The notes beneath the pieces were generated by a model. That model had not been told where the DNA came from, did not search any database, and saw only the letters and a program-made list of their open reading frames with translations. A DNA stretch of 64,000 nt from Dethiobacter sp. GTDB lineage: Bacteria > Bacillota > Dethiobacteria > DTU022 > UBA8154. This document shows, piece after piece, positions 34,116-43,957 of this stretch (positions are counted from its first letter, which is position 1; the number at the start of each line of letters is the position of its first letter). Where the stretch lies: contig DYEO01000049.1 of NCBI GenBank assembly GCA_020725665.1, forward strand, positions 1 through 64,000. Reading direction: 5' to 3'. Position numbers and translations under genes: made by a program.

Positions 34116-35291
34116 ATGGATCGCCTGTCCGAACGCATACGCAAGTTGCCCCGCTATCTTTTTGCGGAGATTGACAAGAAGGTAAAGGCAGCCCGGCAAA
34201 AGGGAGTGGATGTGATCTCCCTGGGGATCGGGGATCCCGATTCTCCCACTCCCGATTTCATCGTAAAACGTATGCAGGAGGAGGTTGCCAGGGCCGTTAA
34301 CCATAATTATCCACCGGATGAAGGGCTGGCCGAGTTTCGTGAAGCCGTAGCGGCGTACTACCGCAGGCGTCACGGTGTCGACCTGGATCCCCAGCGTGAA
34401 GTAGTGCCGCTGATTGGCTCCAAGGAGGGGATTGCCCATATCGCTTTCTGCTTTACAGACCCGGGGGACGTGAACCTGGTGCCCGATCCGGGATATCCTG
34501 TATACAGCATCGGCACCCTCTTTGCCGGGGGGATGCCTCAGCTTATGCCCCTTTTACGGGAGAACGCTTTTTTGCCCAATTTGGATAATATCCCCGTGGA
34601 ATCGGCCCGCCTGGCCAAGCTGATGTTTCTCAATTACCCCAATAACCCCACGGGTGCTGTGGCGTCACGGCAGTTTTTTGCCGAGGCGGTGGATTTTGCC
34701 CGGCAGTACAACCTGATCATCTGTCATGATGCCGCTTACAGTGAAATCGCTTTTGACGATTACAGGCCCATCAGTTTCCTGGAGGTGGAGGGAGGCAAAG
34801 ATGTGGCCATCGAATTCGGTTCCCTTTCCAAGACCTTCAACATGACGGGGTGGCGCCTCGGCTATGCTGTGGGAAACAGTATGGCGGTGGAGGCCCTTTA
34901 TCGTTTTAAGACGAATATTGATTCAGGTGTTTTTAAGGCGATTCAATATGCCGGGGTGGAAGCCCTTACCAACCCCCGTATGGAGCCTTTTGTGAGCGGG
35001 CTGCGCGACCTTTACCAGCGACGCCGGGATATTGCCGTTCAGGCCCTGCAGGAGGCAGGATGGCAGATCGAACCACCCCGGGGCACTTTCTATCTCTGGG
35101 CTCCTGTTCCCGATGGTTATACCTCCGCGGGGTTTGTCGGTTACATTCTGGAACAAACGGGAGTGGTGCTTACACCGGGACGTGGTTTCGGCAAATACGG
35201 GGAAGGATATTTCCGCATCGCCCTCACCGTTGGTGAGGAGAGGCTGCAGGAGGCCATGGAACGCATTAAAAATGCGGTAAGGTTTAGTTAA
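34116..35291 (+). CDS. dapL: LL-diaminopimelate aminotransferase
   Basis: DapL converts tetrahydrodipicolinate to LL-diaminopimelate in one step, replacing the DapD/ArgD/DapE route. The 391-aa fold-type I aminotransferase has ISLGIGDPD, the [10 protein letters not shown] loop, [12 protein letters not shown] and the PLP lysine K239 in [15 protein letters not shown] with AAGGAGG upstream. It is a typical gene of anaerobic Firmicutes and supports a one-step DAP route here. Confidence 0.93.
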   Translation: MDRLSERIRKLPRYLFAEIDKKVKAARQKGVDVISLGIGDPDSPTPDFIVKRMQEEVARAVNHNYPPDEGLAEFREAVAAYYRRRHGVDLDPQREVVPLIGSKEGIAHIAFCFTDPGDVNLVPDPGYPVYSIGTLFAGGMPQLMPLLRENAFLPNLDNIPVESARLAKLMFLNYPNNPTGAVASRQFFAEAVDFARQYNLIICHDAAYSEIAFDDYRPISFLEVEGGKDVAIEFGSLSKTFNMTGWRLGYAVGNSMAVEALYRFKTNIDSGVFKAIQYAGVEALTNPRMEPFVSGLRDLYQRRRDIAVQALQEAGWQIEPPRGTFYLWAPVPDGYTSAGFVGYILEQTGVVLTPGRGFGKYGEGYFRIALTVGEERLQEAMERIKNAVRFS

Positions 35292-35353
35292 TGCCGTTAA
35301 CAACACATTTTTCGCACTAAATTAATATAATTTTATTAAAAGGGGTTGTTCTT

Positions 35354-36373
35354 ATGTCCGGGTTCAATGTAGCCATCGTCGGCGTTACCGGTATGGTGGG
35401 CCAGGCTTTTATTCGCGTGCTGCTGGAACGCAATTTTCCGGTGAAGGGTTGGAAAATGCTTGCGTCAGCCCGCTCCGCAGATAAAAAAGTGGAGGTCGGA
35501 GGCAGGTACTATCCTATTGAAGAAGCCCAGCCCGCTTCATTCGCCGGGGTGGATTTTGCCTTCTTCAGTGCGGGAGGGGAGATCAGCGAAGCACTTGCTC
35601 CCGAGGCTGTAAAGAGGGGAGCTGTCGTAGTGGACAACAGCAGCGCTTTTCGTATGGATCCCCAGGTTCCCCTTGTTGTACCCGAGGTTAATCCGGAGGC
35701 GGCGCACCGGCACCAGGGGCTTATCGCCAACCCGAATTGCTCCACAATCCAGATGGTCGTAGCCCTGCAGCCCCTGCACCTGGCAGCGGGCTTGAAGCGG
35801 GTGGTGGTTGCCACTTACCAGTCTGTATCCGGAGCGGGTAAAGAGGCTGTGGATGAGCTGACAGCCCAGAGCGAGGCAGTTTTAACGGGGAAAGAAGTTG
35901 TGAAGGAACGCATACCCTACAAGGGTGCAGCGCGCCACCACCAGATTGCCTTCAACATGGTGCCGCATATCGATGTTTTTGAAGAGGATGACTACACCAA
36001 GGAAGAGATGAAAATGATCCGGGAGACGCGCAAGATTATGGGACTGCCGGAATTGCCTGTTACATCCACGACGGTGCGCGTGCCCGTTTTCAACGGCCAT
36101 TGCGAAGCGGTTAACGTGGAGTTTAACAATCCCCTCACGCCGCAACAGGCCCGACAGGCACTGGCCGGTTTCCCCGGTGTGGTGGTGATGGATGATCCGG
36201 CAGAATTTCTTTATCCCATGCCGATCCACACGGAAGGCCGGGACGAGGTTTTTGTCGGACGGATCCGCTGTGACCGTTCCGTCCCCTACGGCCTCAATAT
36301 GTGGGTGGTTGCAGACAATATTCGTAAAGGTGCGGCAACCAATTCCATTCAGATCGCTGAACTGCTTATCTAG
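35354..36373 (+). CDS. asd: Aspartate-semialdehyde dehydrogenase
   Basis: Asd reduces aspartyl phosphate to aspartate semialdehyde with NADPH. The 339-aa protein has the NADP motif VGVTGMVGQAF, SAGGEIS, DNSSAFRMD, the catalytic C129 in NPNCSTIQMV, YQSVSGAG, and the late catalytic-domain VPVFNGHCE motif. It is complete. ATG after AAAAGGGG. Confidence 0.96.
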   Translation: MSGFNVAIVGVTGMVGQAFIRVLLERNFPVKGWKMLASARSADKKVEVGGRYYPIEEAQPASFAGVDFAFFSAGGEISEALAPEAVKRGAVVVDNSSAFRMDPQVPLVVPEVNPEAAHRHQGLIANPNCSTIQMVVALQPLHLAAGLKRVVVATYQSVSGAGKEAVDELTAQSEAVLTGKEVVKERIPYKGAARHHQIAFNMVPHIDVFEEDDYTKEEMKMIRETRKIMGLPELPVTSTTVRVPVFNGHCEAVNVEFNNPLTPQQARQALAGFPGVVVMDDPAEFLYPMPIHTEGRDEVFVGRIRCDRSVPYGLNMWVVADNIRKGAATNSIQIAELLI

Positions 36374-36375
36374 GC

Positions 36376-36410
36376 CAGTAGTCAGTAGTCAGTAGTCAGT
36401 AGTCAGGAGT
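36376..36410. repeat. Heptanucleotide tandem repeat between asd and lysC
   Basis: Four CAGTAGT units and one CAGGAGT unit follow each other from two bases after the asd stop. This is the second of three clear 7-bp-period repeats in the window, all in short gaps between biosynthetic genes. Confidence 0.95.
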
Positions 36411-36452
36411 CATATTTGTATTTATCGTAGCTTTTAAGGAGAGTGGTAACTG

Positions 36453-37682
36453 TTGAAAATTGTGGTACAAAAATATGGTGGGACTTCCGTATCCACAGCG
36501 GAAAAGCGTGCGCTGGTGGTGCAGCGTGTTAGTAAAGCTCTGCAGGATGGTTATCGCGTAGCCCTTGTTGTCTCGGCAATGGGTCGCCAGGGGGAGCCAT
36601 ACGCCACGGATACGCTGAGACTGCTTGCCCTACAGGAGTGGGACGGTGTCTCCCTGCGGGAACTGGACCTGATTATGTCCTGCGGGGAAATAATTTCTGC
36701 GGTGGTAATGGCCGCCACTTTGGGCGGGGAGGGAATCAACGCCTTTGCCTTGAGCGGTGCCCAGGCCGGCCTGTTAACGGACGGTTGTTACGGGGAAGCG
36801 GAAGTGGTGGATTGCCGGCCCGATAAAATGCTGAAAATTTTGGAGCAAAACGCCGTTCCCGTAGTTGCCGGTTTCCAGGGAGTGGATGGAGACGGGGAAC
36901 TGAACACCATGGGCAGGGGAGGCAGCGATACAACGGCGGTGATCCTCGGCGCGGCGCTGCAGGCGGAAAAAGTGGAGATCTATACGGATGTTTCCGGGAT
37001 TATGACGGCTGACCCGCGTATTTTCAAGGAGGCGCGCGTTATCCAGCAGATCACCTATGGGGAAGTCTGCCAGCTTGCCTACGAGGGAGCCCGGGTAATT
37101 CATCCCCGGGCGGTGGAAGTGGCCATGCGCAACAACGTTAACGTCGTGGTCAAAAATCCTGAAGATGACGGGCCGGGGACACTGATTACCGGCGAACATA
37201 TTCTGCGTGAGGGCAATTTCAGTACCCGTGGCCGCCGTGCTGTTACCGGTATTGCCCATACTACCGGCCTGGTCCAATTTATTATTGAATTTGTTGAACC
37301 GGATTCCAAACGGGAACTGGAAATTTTCCAGCGTATCGGTGAGGCGGAGATCAATATTGACCTGATTAGTGTTTTCCCGCGGATAAAAGCATTTACAGTA
37401 AAAAGGGAGCACCGTTTCAAGGTTGAAGAGATCCTGAAGAACCTGGATGTGTCCTATCGCCTTGACCCTGACTGTGCCAAGGTTTCTGTCGTGGGTGTGG
37501 GGATGCATGGTATTCCCGGGGTCATGGCCCGCGTGGTGGAGGCGCTGCATGCCCAGGGTATCAAGATTAAACAGTCGGGAGATTCCAACATTACCATATC
37601 CCTGCTTATAGGGCAGGAGGACCTGCCGCAGGCGGTTAAAACCCTGCATGACAGCTTCCAGTTAAATAACAACGATAAATAA
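36453..37682 (+). CDS. lysC: Aspartate kinase
   Basis: Aspartate kinase starts the aspartate-family pathway. The 409-aa protein has KYGGTSV at its N-terminus, GRGGSDTTAV, the kinase domain (about 1-245) and two ACT domains (about 265-409) for amino-acid feedback control. The C-terminal IKQSGDSNITIS matches the regulatory domain of lysine- or threonine-sensitive forms. TTG start at 36453, AAGGAGAG upstream. It ends the lysine cluster; whether the riboswitch transcript reaches it through the two repeats is not known. Confidence 0.95.
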   Translation: MKIVVQKYGGTSVSTAEKRALVVQRVSKALQDGYRVALVVSAMGRQGEPYATDTLRLLALQEWDGVSLRELDLIMSCGEIISAVVMAATLGGEGINAFALSGAQAGLLTDGCYGEAEVVDCRPDKMLKILEQNAVPVVAGFQGVDGDGELNTMGRGGSDTTAVILGAALQAEKVEIYTDVSGIMTADPRIFKEARVIQQITYGEVCQLAYEGARVIHPRAVEVAMRNNVNVVVKNPEDDGPGTLITGEHILREGNFSTRGRRAVTGIAHTTGLVQFIIEFVEPDSKRELEIFQRIGEAEINIDLISVFPRIKAFTVKREHRFKVEEILKNLDVSYRLDPDCAKVSVVGVGMHGIPGVMARVVEALHAQGIKIKQSGDSNITISLLIGQEDLPQAVKTLHDSFQLNNNDK

Positions 37683-37777
37683 ATTTTTTTAATCTTTATA
37701 TAATATATGAAGAGGGTTTTAAGCCAAAAACGCAGAATATTAATGTTTACTCCCACTTGAGGAAGGCGTGGTTTCTT

Positions 37778-38410
37778 ATGCGCCGCCAGATATTTTTAAC
37801 CAGTATTCTTTCCTTGCTTCTAATCGGGCTGGGGTTTGTCCTGGGACATTACTATGCCTCCAGCGGCAGTTTTTTACGGAAGGGCAGTTACGTGGCCTGG
37901 ACGGCACCGTCCCTGTTTTGGAGCCGGGTGGAAACGGTGGAGTACCCACCCTTGTTGACCGCCGAAATAATAGAGGTTGACAGGTGGGAGCGGGAGGCAA
38001 AGGTAGAGCTGCATTTTCCCGCACGTGTGGGGCGCCTGCATATGGACAAATTGATCTCCGGGAAAGAGGCCATGGAACACGCACAGCGCATACACGGCAA
38101 TGATGCCCCCCTTGTGAGAGTGTTTATTCCGTATTATACCAGTAACGATGAGCAGGTTACAGTATGGATTTTCGAAATCGAAACGGTCTTTGAGGCAAAA
38201 AGGCATATGGATAAAATAAACGAACGTATGGCTGAGACACAGGATGAGGACAAATGCGGTTCTTTTTACCTGCAGGATGTGGAAATAAATTACCTGCAGT
38301 CCTATAATATGAATAATTACTATTACCGCAAGGACAACAAGATTTATTGGATCTCTTTAAAATCACCCGATCCCATACCCCTGTTTTTACGCTTTTATGA
38401 GCATTTTTAA
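37778..38410 (+). CDS. Hypothetical protein with N-terminal membrane anchor
   Basis: From ATG 37778 the product is 210 aa (a TTG at 37757 would add seven residues). Residues about 5-25 form one membrane helix or uncleaved signal anchor, followed by an extracellular part with strand-rich sequence, charged stretches and Tyr/Asn-rich C-terminus (NNYYYRKDN). I do not recognise a family. It is placed between lysC and bshC and reads as an intact gene with GAGGAAGG upstream. A surface or sporulation-compartment role is possible, but nothing shows it. Confidence 0.65.
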   Translation: MRRQIFLTSILSLLLIGLGFVLGHYYASSGSFLRKGSYVAWTAPSLFWSRVETVEYPPLLTAEIIEVDRWEREAKVELHFPARVGRLHMDKLISGKEAMEHAQRIHGNDAPLVRVFIPYYTSNDEQVTVWIFEIETVFEAKRHMDKINERMAETQDEDKCGSFYLQDVEINYLQSYNMNNYYYRKDNKIYWISLKSPDPIPLFLRFYEHF

Positions 38411-38445
38411 GGCGCACCGCTTTTTAGAAAGGGAAGGAAAGTCGC

Positions 38446-39846
38446 ATGTTTCAGCGGGTAACCGCCCTTAGCGGCATTTACCCCCCTCTTTTCTCCCGTT
38501 ATGTGGAGCAGGAGGCCGGGGTTGTCGCTTTTTTTAACGGAAAATTTTGGGACGAGAAGTGCTACCGCAGCAGAGCTTTTTTTTTGCAGGACTGCTCTTT
38601 CCCCCGGGAAATACGGGAACTGCTGGTAGATATTAATAGTAAGCTCCCGGTGCAGCCCCCGGCAGGCTGGGAGGAAAAGTTGCGGGACCGGCGTACCCTT
38701 TTTGTTATTACGGGGCAACAGCCCGGAATTTTGGCAGGCCCCCTGTTGGTACTTTATAAGGGGCTTGCAGCCGTAAAGCTGGCGCGCCGCCTTGAGGCAC
38801 TGCTGCAGGCGCCGGTTCAGCCTCTTTTCTGGGTGGCTTCCGAGGATCACAATGTGCTACCCCTGTTGCGATCCTATGCACCGTTGCGCGGCGGGGGAAT
38901 ATCCCGTATCCGTCTTCCCCTTTCCCCGGACGGCCTTCCGGCGGGAATGCTGAACATTGAAGATGAGGCGATGGCGGATCTCCTGGAGCAGGTAATGCGG
39001 CTTAACGGGGGTAAGGAGCATAGTGATGCTGTGATGGAGTGGCTCCAGTCCACGGCACATTACGGAGGAAACAATCTAAGCGGCTGGTTTATGCAGATCA
39101 TGTCTCACCTGTGTGCCGCTGCAGGGCTCATTTTTTTTGATCCCCTGCAGGCATCCGCACGCGGCTACTATATTCCTCCCCTGCTGCAGACCCTCGAGCA
39201 GTCTTGCCACCTGCACGACCGTATAGCTGCGGCGGAAGAAGAACTAAAAGCCTGTGGTTTTCCCCTGCAGGTAAAGCGGCGCGGGCGGGAGACTTTTATT
39301 ATGATCACCTGGGGAAAAAAGCGTTATCCCCTGTTGCATGAAAGGGAACATTATTATACGCCGGGGGGCGAACTCTCGCTCACCCGTGGCGAACTCCTCA
39401 AGTTGATTATGGAGCAACCCTCCCTCTTCAGTCCAGGCGTTTTGTTGCGTCCTCTTTTCCAGGACATCCTTTTCCCCACACTGGCTTATGTTGCGGGCCC
39501 GGGCGAGCTGGCGTATTTTGCCCAAATCAAGGGACTTTACTCCCTGTTTAACCTGGAGATGCCCCTCTTATTTCCCCGACCCGGGGTTACCCTGCTTGAG
39601 CCTGCGCTGCAGGAGAAGGCGGAGCAGTATAATTTAAAGCTAGATATGCTGCCCGGCATGCTGCAGGATGAACAGGGGCCATATATCCTGCGTGAGAATC
39701 TGTGGCCCCGTTCCCGCCCGCAGGAACGGGTCTTCAACATTGCAACCTACCTGCTCACTTATGGGTTTACTTTTTGGGAAGAATTCTGCCGGAATTTTCC
39801 CGTGTGTCCCGGCCATTATCTTTATTGCTGGAAGGGCGGTGTATGA
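38446..39846 (+). CDS. bshC: Bacillithiol synthase (cysteine-adding enzyme)
   Basis: BshC adds cysteine to glucosaminyl-malate to complete bacillithiol. The 466-aa protein carries the family blocks VITGQQPGILAGPLLVLYKG (about 88-107) and PLFWVASEDHN (about 125-135), an internal coiled-coil region and the late PTLAYVAGPGELAYF motif. It is shorter than many Bacillus versions (over 530 aa), mainly in the middle. It overlaps bshB by 4 bases, and bshB overlaps bshA, giving one bsh operon. Confidence 0.9.
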   Translation: MFQRVTALSGIYPPLFSRYVEQEAGVVAFFNGKFWDEKCYRSRAFFLQDCSFPREIRELLVDINSKLPVQPPAGWEEKLRDRRTLFVITGQQPGILAGPLLVLYKGLAAVKLARRLEALLQAPVQPLFWVASEDHNVLPLLRSYAPLRGGGISRIRLPLSPDGLPAGMLNIEDEAMADLLEQVMRLNGGKEHSDAVMEWLQSTAHYGGNNLSGWFMQIMSHLCAAAGLIFFDPLQASARGYYIPPLLQTLEQSCHLHDRIAAAEEELKACGFPLQVKRRGRETFIMITWGKKRYPLLHEREHYYTPGGELSLTRGELLKLIMEQPSLFSPGVLLRPLFQDILFPTLAYVAGPGELAYFAQIKGLYSLFNLEMPLLFPRPGVTLLEPALQEKAEQYNLKLDMLPGMLQDEQGPYILRENLWPRSRPQERVFNIATYLLTYGFTFWEEFCRNFPVCPGHYLYCWKGGV

Positions 39847-40559
39847 CAGTGCTTGATTTGCTTGCATTTGGTGCTCATCCCGATGATGTGGAGATTGGCG
39901 CCGGCGGGATTCTGGCCGGTCATGCTCGCAGGGGTTATTCCTGTGGTATTATAGACCTGACGGCAGGAGAGATGGCCAGCAACGGAACAGTTCCCCAGCG
40001 GCAGGCGGAAGCGCGGGAAGCAGCCGGCATTTTAAAGTGCGGGGTCCGGGAATGCCTGGGCCTTCCTGATGCCCGCCTGGCTCCTGACCGGGAGAGCGTT
40101 TTCCTTGTGGCTGCCGCCCTGCGGCGCTGGCAGCCCAGAGTAGTTTTGTCTCCGTATTTCCAGGGTGATCGCCATCCGGATCACAATGCCGCCGGTGAGC
40201 TGTTAGGCCGGGCCGTTTTCCTCGCAGGACTGCGCAAACTGCCCATTGAAGGTGAACCGTTTCGCCCGCAAAGGCTATATTATTATCTCCTTACCGTGGA
40301 TTTGCTTCCCGATATGATTATTGATATTTCCTCCGTGTACACGCTTAAAGAGCAGGCACTGGACGCTCACCACAGCCAGTTTGGCCGGCATGATGGGGAG
40401 ATGGTTGCCACGCCCGTTAACGATCCCGGCTTCCGCCGCCACATCCGCAACCGGGATGCCTATTTCGGTTCCCTGGCAGGGGTCGCATACGGGGAAGGAT
40501 TAATTTTTAACACCAAACCTCTTGTTACGGACCTGATCGCTTGGAGCGAACTGAAATGA
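39843..40559 (+). CDS. bshB: GlcNAc-malate deacetylase (PIG-L family)
   Basis: BshB removes the acetyl group from GlcNAc-malate. The 238-aa protein has the zinc-binding HPDDVE motif (AFGAHPDDVEIGAG, near the N-terminus), DLTAGEMASNG and HPDHNAAG, typical of the PIG-L/LmbE deacetylases of the BshB1 type. The ATG at 39843 overlaps the bshC stop in ATGA; a longer upstream frame lacks a suitable RBS. The neighbours make the bacillithiol role much more likely than a generic PIG-L role. Confidence 0.92.
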   Translation: MTVLDLLAFGAHPDDVEIGAGGILAGHARRGYSCGIIDLTAGEMASNGTVPQRQAEAREAAGILKCGVRECLGLPDARLAPDRESVFLVAAALRRWQPRVVLSPYFQGDRHPDHNAAGELLGRAVFLAGLRKLPIEGEPFRPQRLYYYLLTVDLLPDMIIDISSVYTLKEQALDAHHSQFGRHDGEMVATPVNDPGFRRHIRNRDAYFGSLAGVAYGEGLIFNTKPLVTDLIAWSELK

Positions 40560-41692
40560 GAATTGCCATGCTCTGTTTTCCCACCCCCGGCGGCAGCGGT
40601 GTGGTTGCCGTTGAATTGGCCCGGGAGATGGCACGTCGCGGCCACGAGATTCATCTTGTCTCCTACGAAATGCCTTTTCGTCTCTCATCTGGGGAGAAAA
40701 TATTTTACCATGAAGTGCCCCTGCGGGAATTTCCCCTTTTCCCCTACCCGCTGTTTACCCTGGAAACAGCGGCCAGGCTTGCAGCGGTCCTGCAGGAATT
40801 TTCTCCCCAGCTCATCCACGCCCACTATACACTTCCATATAGTATCGCTGCAATGCTGGCCCGCCAAATTTCCGGGCAGGATCGGGTTAAAATTATAACG
40901 ACCGTACATGGCACCGATATCAGCACCTGGGGCTGTGACCCGGCCATGCAGCCACTGATCCGTTACAGCCTGGAAAAAAGCGATGCCGTTACCGCTGTTT
41001 CTCACAGCCTGCAACGCGAAGCTGTCGCGCTGCTGGGGCTGGGGGAAGAGAAAATCTCCGTTATCTACAACTTCATTGATACGGAACGTTACCGGCGCAA
41101 CGTTGACACCGGGTTGCAGCGCGAACTGGCGCCGCGGGGAGAGAGGATAATCATGCATATCTCCAATTTTCGCCCGGTCAAAAGGGTGCCTGACCTAATA
41201 CGGGCTTTTGCTCTCCTGGTAAAGGAAAAGAAAGATGTGAACCTTGTGCTTGTGGGCGAAGGGGTGGAGAAGCAAAAGGTAATGGAGATGGTGAAGCAGA
41301 TGGGTGTCTCTGCACGGGTGCGTTTTCTGGGGACACATGTTAATCCCGCGCCCCTTCTTTCTTGCGCGGACCTGCTGGTACTTCCTTCGGCCAAAGAGAG
41401 CTTCGGGCTGGTGGCCCTGGAAGCGATGGCTTGCGCCGTGCCGGTGATAGCTGCAAACACGGGAGGCCTGCCGGAAGTTGTGGCCGACGGGCAGACCGGA
41501 TTGCTTTTTCCGGTGAATGACTGTAACGCTCTTGCTGCAGCCATGCGGCGGCTGCTCGATGATCATGACCTCCACCGGCGCTTTGCCGCAGCGTCCCGCC
41601 AACGGGCGGAGCAGTTTGCCGCCGGACGGATCATTCCCCTCTACGAAGAGCTCTACGGCAGGTTGATTGACAGTAATTTTCCCCCATGTTAA
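40556..41692 (+). CDS. bshA: GlcNAc-malate synthase (GT4 glycosyltransferase)
   Basis: BshA joins UDP-GlcNAc to L-malate, the first bacillithiol step. The 378-aa GT4 enzyme has the N-terminal PTPGGSGVVAVELA loop, TTVHGTDI, HISNFRPVKRVPDL and the C-terminal donor-binding ESFGLVALEAMACAVPVI motif. Start ATG 40556 overlaps the bshB stop. The last bases of the gene contain a consensus promoter for the his genes. Confidence 0.94.
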   Translation: MRIAMLCFPTPGGSGVVAVELAREMARRGHEIHLVSYEMPFRLSSGEKIFYHEVPLREFPLFPYPLFTLETAARLAAVLQEFSPQLIHAHYTLPYSIAAMLARQISGQDRVKIITTVHGTDISTWGCDPAMQPLIRYSLEKSDAVTAVSHSLQREAVALLGLGEEKISVIYNFIDTERYRRNVDTGLQRELAPRGERIIMHISNFRPVKRVPDLIRAFALLVKEKKDVNLVLVGEGVEKQKVMEMVKQMGVSARVRFLGTHVNPAPLLSCADLLVLPSAKESFGLVALEAMACAVPVIAANTGGLPEVVADGQTGLLFPVNDCNALAAAMRRLLDDHDLHRRFAAASRQRAEQFAAGRIIPLYEELYGRLIDSNFPPC

Positions 41693-41695
41693 AAT
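41667..41695 (+). promoter_or_regulatory. Sigma-A-type promoter of the his genes, inside the 3' end of bshA
   Basis: TTGACA (41667-41672), 17 bases, TAAAAT (41690-41695): a full-consensus -35 and near-consensus -10. The -10 overlaps the bshA stop codon. Transcription should begin near 41702. Confidence 0.75.
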
Positions 41696-41701
41696 ACATG
41701 C

Positions 41702-41816
41702 ATGTCCCCGGAGCACTGGAGACCGGCAGCAGAGGGATGCGCGCCAATCCCGGCGGCACCCCACCCAGCGGTGCCCCGCGCGGATCGCCCGGCGCCATGT
41801 GGAAGGGGGCTTTTTA
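41702..41816 (+). other. GC-rich structured leader ahead of hisH
   Basis: About 115 bases of untranslated leader between the promoter and hisH are very GC-rich. GGCACC and GGTGCC can form a hairpin around CCACCCAGC, nested in further GC pairings (GCGCG/CGCGC, CGGCGCC). I see no T-box sequence, histidine-codon run or known riboswitch core. Confidence 0.45.
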
Positions 41817-42440
41817 ATGATCGGCATCATTGATTACGGGATGGGCAACGTTACCAGTGTACGCAATGCCTTTGCCTATCTTGGTTTCGCCACGATACTC
41901 ACTGATAAACTTGCCGTGCTGGATTCCTGCTCTGCTCTCGTTCTTCCCGGTGTGGGTGCTTTTGGCAGTGCGGTGGAGGAACTGCAGCGTAAGGGGCTGT
42001 TTGGTTACCTGCAGGGGCGCCGGGAGAAAGGAAGCTTTATCCTGGGAATTTGCCTGGGGCTGCAGCTTTTTTTTGAGCGGAGCGAAGAAGACCCGGGCAG
42101 CCGCGGCCTTGCTTACTTTGCGGAAACGATCAGGCGATTCCCTTCCGGCCGGAAAGTTCCCCATATGGGATGGAACCGGGTAAATGCCGGGGCCGACCCT
42201 CTTTTCCAGGGGATAGGGCAGGGAAGCTATTTCTATTTTGCCCATTCTTATTATGCTCCCCTTGCTGATGCAGAAAGCCAACTGGCCCGCTGCTGTTACG
42301 GCGTGGATTTTGCCGCGGTGGTGAAACAAGGCAATACGTATGGCTTGCAATTCCATCCGGAAAAAAGCGGGGAAGCGGGCTTGCAATTGCTCTTAAATTT
42401 CGGAAGGATGGTTGAAAGTGCTGATCATACCCGCTATTGA
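41817..42440 (+). CDS. hisH: Imidazole glycerol phosphate synthase, glutaminase subunit
   Basis: HisH supplies ammonia to HisF for imidazole ring closure. The 207-aa class I glutamine amidotransferase has IIDYGMGNVTSV at the start, nucleophile C79 in LGICLGLQLFF, and a C-terminal FHPEKSG with catalytic His and Glu. ATG 41817 after GGAAGGGGG. It overlaps hisA by 29 bases. The earlier his steps are not in this window. Confidence 0.95.
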   Translation: MIGIIDYGMGNVTSVRNAFAYLGFATILTDKLAVLDSCSALVLPGVGAFGSAVEELQRKGLFGYLQGRREKGSFILGICLGLQLFFERSEEDPGSRGLAYFAETIRRFPSGRKVPHMGWNRVNAGADPLFQGIGQGSYFYFAHSYYAPLADAESQLARCCYGVDFAAVVKQGNTYGLQFHPEKSGEAGLQLLLNFGRMVESADHTRY

Positions 42441-43164
42441 TTTGCACCGCGGCAGGTGTGTACGCCTGCGTCGCGGGGAGCGCGAACAGGAGACGGTTTA
42501 CAGCCACAACCCGGTGGAAATGGCCTTGCGCTGGCAGGCGGCCGGGGCGCGACGACTGCACGTGGTTGACCTGGACGGCGCCTTTGAGGGCAAGCCGGTA
42601 AATTCCCCCGCCATTGCAGCGATAACCGCTGCTGTGGAGATTCCTGTACAGTTGGGAGGGGGCATCCGGGACCGCTCCACCACGGAAAAGGCTTTCGCCC
42701 TGGGCGTATCCCGCGTTATTCTCGGCACAGCGGCGGTGGAACATCCCGCGTTGTTGAAAGAACTGGTTAAACTCTATGCCGGTCGGGTTATTGCAGGCAT
42801 TGATGCCCGTGACGGTATGGCGGCGATCCGGGGTTGGGTTGAAGGTTCGGCATACCGGGCGGTGGAACTGGCCCGGGAAATGGAGAAAATCGGTGTGGAG
42901 GAGATTATCTATACGGATATTTCCCGGGACGGGATGCTGGAAGGCCCTAATTTGGAGGCCATGCGGGAGATGGCCCGGTCCCTGAATATCCCCGTAATTG
43001 CCTCCGGCGGCGTATCCTCTTTGGAAGACCTGATACGCCTGCAGGAACTGGAAGAAGCGGGTATCAGCGGCGTCATTGTGGGACAGGCTCTCTACAGCGG
43101 GTGTATCGATTTGCAAAGTGCCATAGACGAACTGGAGCGGCGGGGTAGTGCACGCAGCTCCTGA
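42412..43164 (+). CDS. hisA: ProFAR isomerase
   Basis: HisA isomerises ProFAR to PRFAR. The 250-aa TIM-barrel protein has the catalytic Asp in [26 protein letters not shown], a second catalytic Asp in [12 protein letters not shown], and the VIASGGVSS phosphate loop. The TTG start at 42412 lies inside the hisH 3' end, with GGAAGG upstream. The gene could also serve tryptophan synthesis if it were a PriA type, which would matter because trpF is broken, but it reads as a normal HisA. Confidence 0.94.
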   Translation: MKVLIIPAIDLHRGRCVRLRRGEREQETVYSHNPVEMALRWQAAGARRLHVVDLDGAFEGKPVNSPAIAAITAAVEIPVQLGGGIRDRSTTEKAFALGVSRVILGTAAVEHPALLKELVKLYAGRVIAGIDARDGMAAIRGWVEGSAYRAVELAREMEKIGVEEIIYTDISRDGMLEGPNLEAMREMARSLNIPVIASGGVSSLEDLIRLQELEEAGISGVIVGQALYSGCIDLQSAIDELERRGSARSS

Positions 43165-43194
43165 GATAATATATTTTTGCGGGAGGGGGTAGCG

Positions 43195-43956
43195 GTGTTG
43201 GCCAAAAGAATTATACCGTGCCTGGATGTAAAAGAAGGCCGGGTTGTCAAGGGCGTGCAATTTGTTGATTTAAAGGATGCGGGGGACCCGGTGGAATTCG
43301 CCGGCTTTTACAATAAGGAAGGTGCCGATGAGCTGGTTTTTCTCGACATAACCGCTTCTTACGAGCAGCGGGAAACCATGATTGAGGTGGCCCGCCGCAC
43401 GGCGAAGGAGGTTTTTATTCCTTTTACCGTTGGCGGGGGGATCGGCGCCATAGAACAAATTCGTAATATACTGCATGCAGGGGCCGATAAAATTTCCCTG
43501 AACACGGCTGCCGTGGAAAATCCCGAACTGATCCGGGAAGGAGCCCGTATTTTCGGCAGCCAGTGCATTGTCGTTGCCATCGATGCCCGCTGGAATGAGC
43601 AGATACAAGACTGGGAAGTGTATACACACGGCGGCCGCAAAGGCACGGGTATATCCGCCCTTGCCTGGGCAGCCCGGGTGGAGAGCCTCGGCGCCGGTGA
43701 GATACTCCTTACCAGTATGGACGCGGATGGCGGACAGGCCGGCTACGATATCCCTCTTACGCGGGCCGTATGTGAAAAAGTGAGTATTCCTGTTATCGCA
43801 TCCGGTGGAGCGGGCAAAATGGAAGATTTCGCCCGTGTGCTGACGGAGGGGAAAGCGGATGCGGCCCTGGCTGCTTCTGTTTTTCATTATCGCCATTTTT
43901 CCATCAGGGAAGTAAAAGAGTTTCTGCGCGAGCAGGGAGTGGAGGTGCGCCTTTAA
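43195..43956 (+). CDS. hisF: Imidazole glycerol phosphate synthase, cyclase subunit
   Basis: HisF closes the imidazole ring using ammonia from HisH. GTG 43195 gives the canonical N-terminus [20 protein letters not shown] with GGGAGGGGG upstream, and the normal 253-aa length. Catalytic Asp residues are in IPCLDVK and LTSMDADG, and phosphate loops in VGGGIG and IASGGAG. It lies 30 bases after hisA and 1 base before hisI. Confidence 0.95.
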   Translation: MLAKRIIPCLDVKEGRVVKGVQFVDLKDAGDPVEFAGFYNKEGADELVFLDITASYEQRETMIEVARRTAKEVFIPFTVGGGIGAIEQIRNILHAGADKISLNTAAVENPELIREGARIFGSQCIVVAIDARWNEQIQDWEVYTHGGRKGTGISALAWAARVESLGAGEILLTSMDADGGQAGYDIPLTRAVCEKVSIPVIASGGAGKMEDFARVLTEGKADAALAASVFHYRHFSIREVKEFLREQGVEVRL

Positions 43957-43957
43957 G

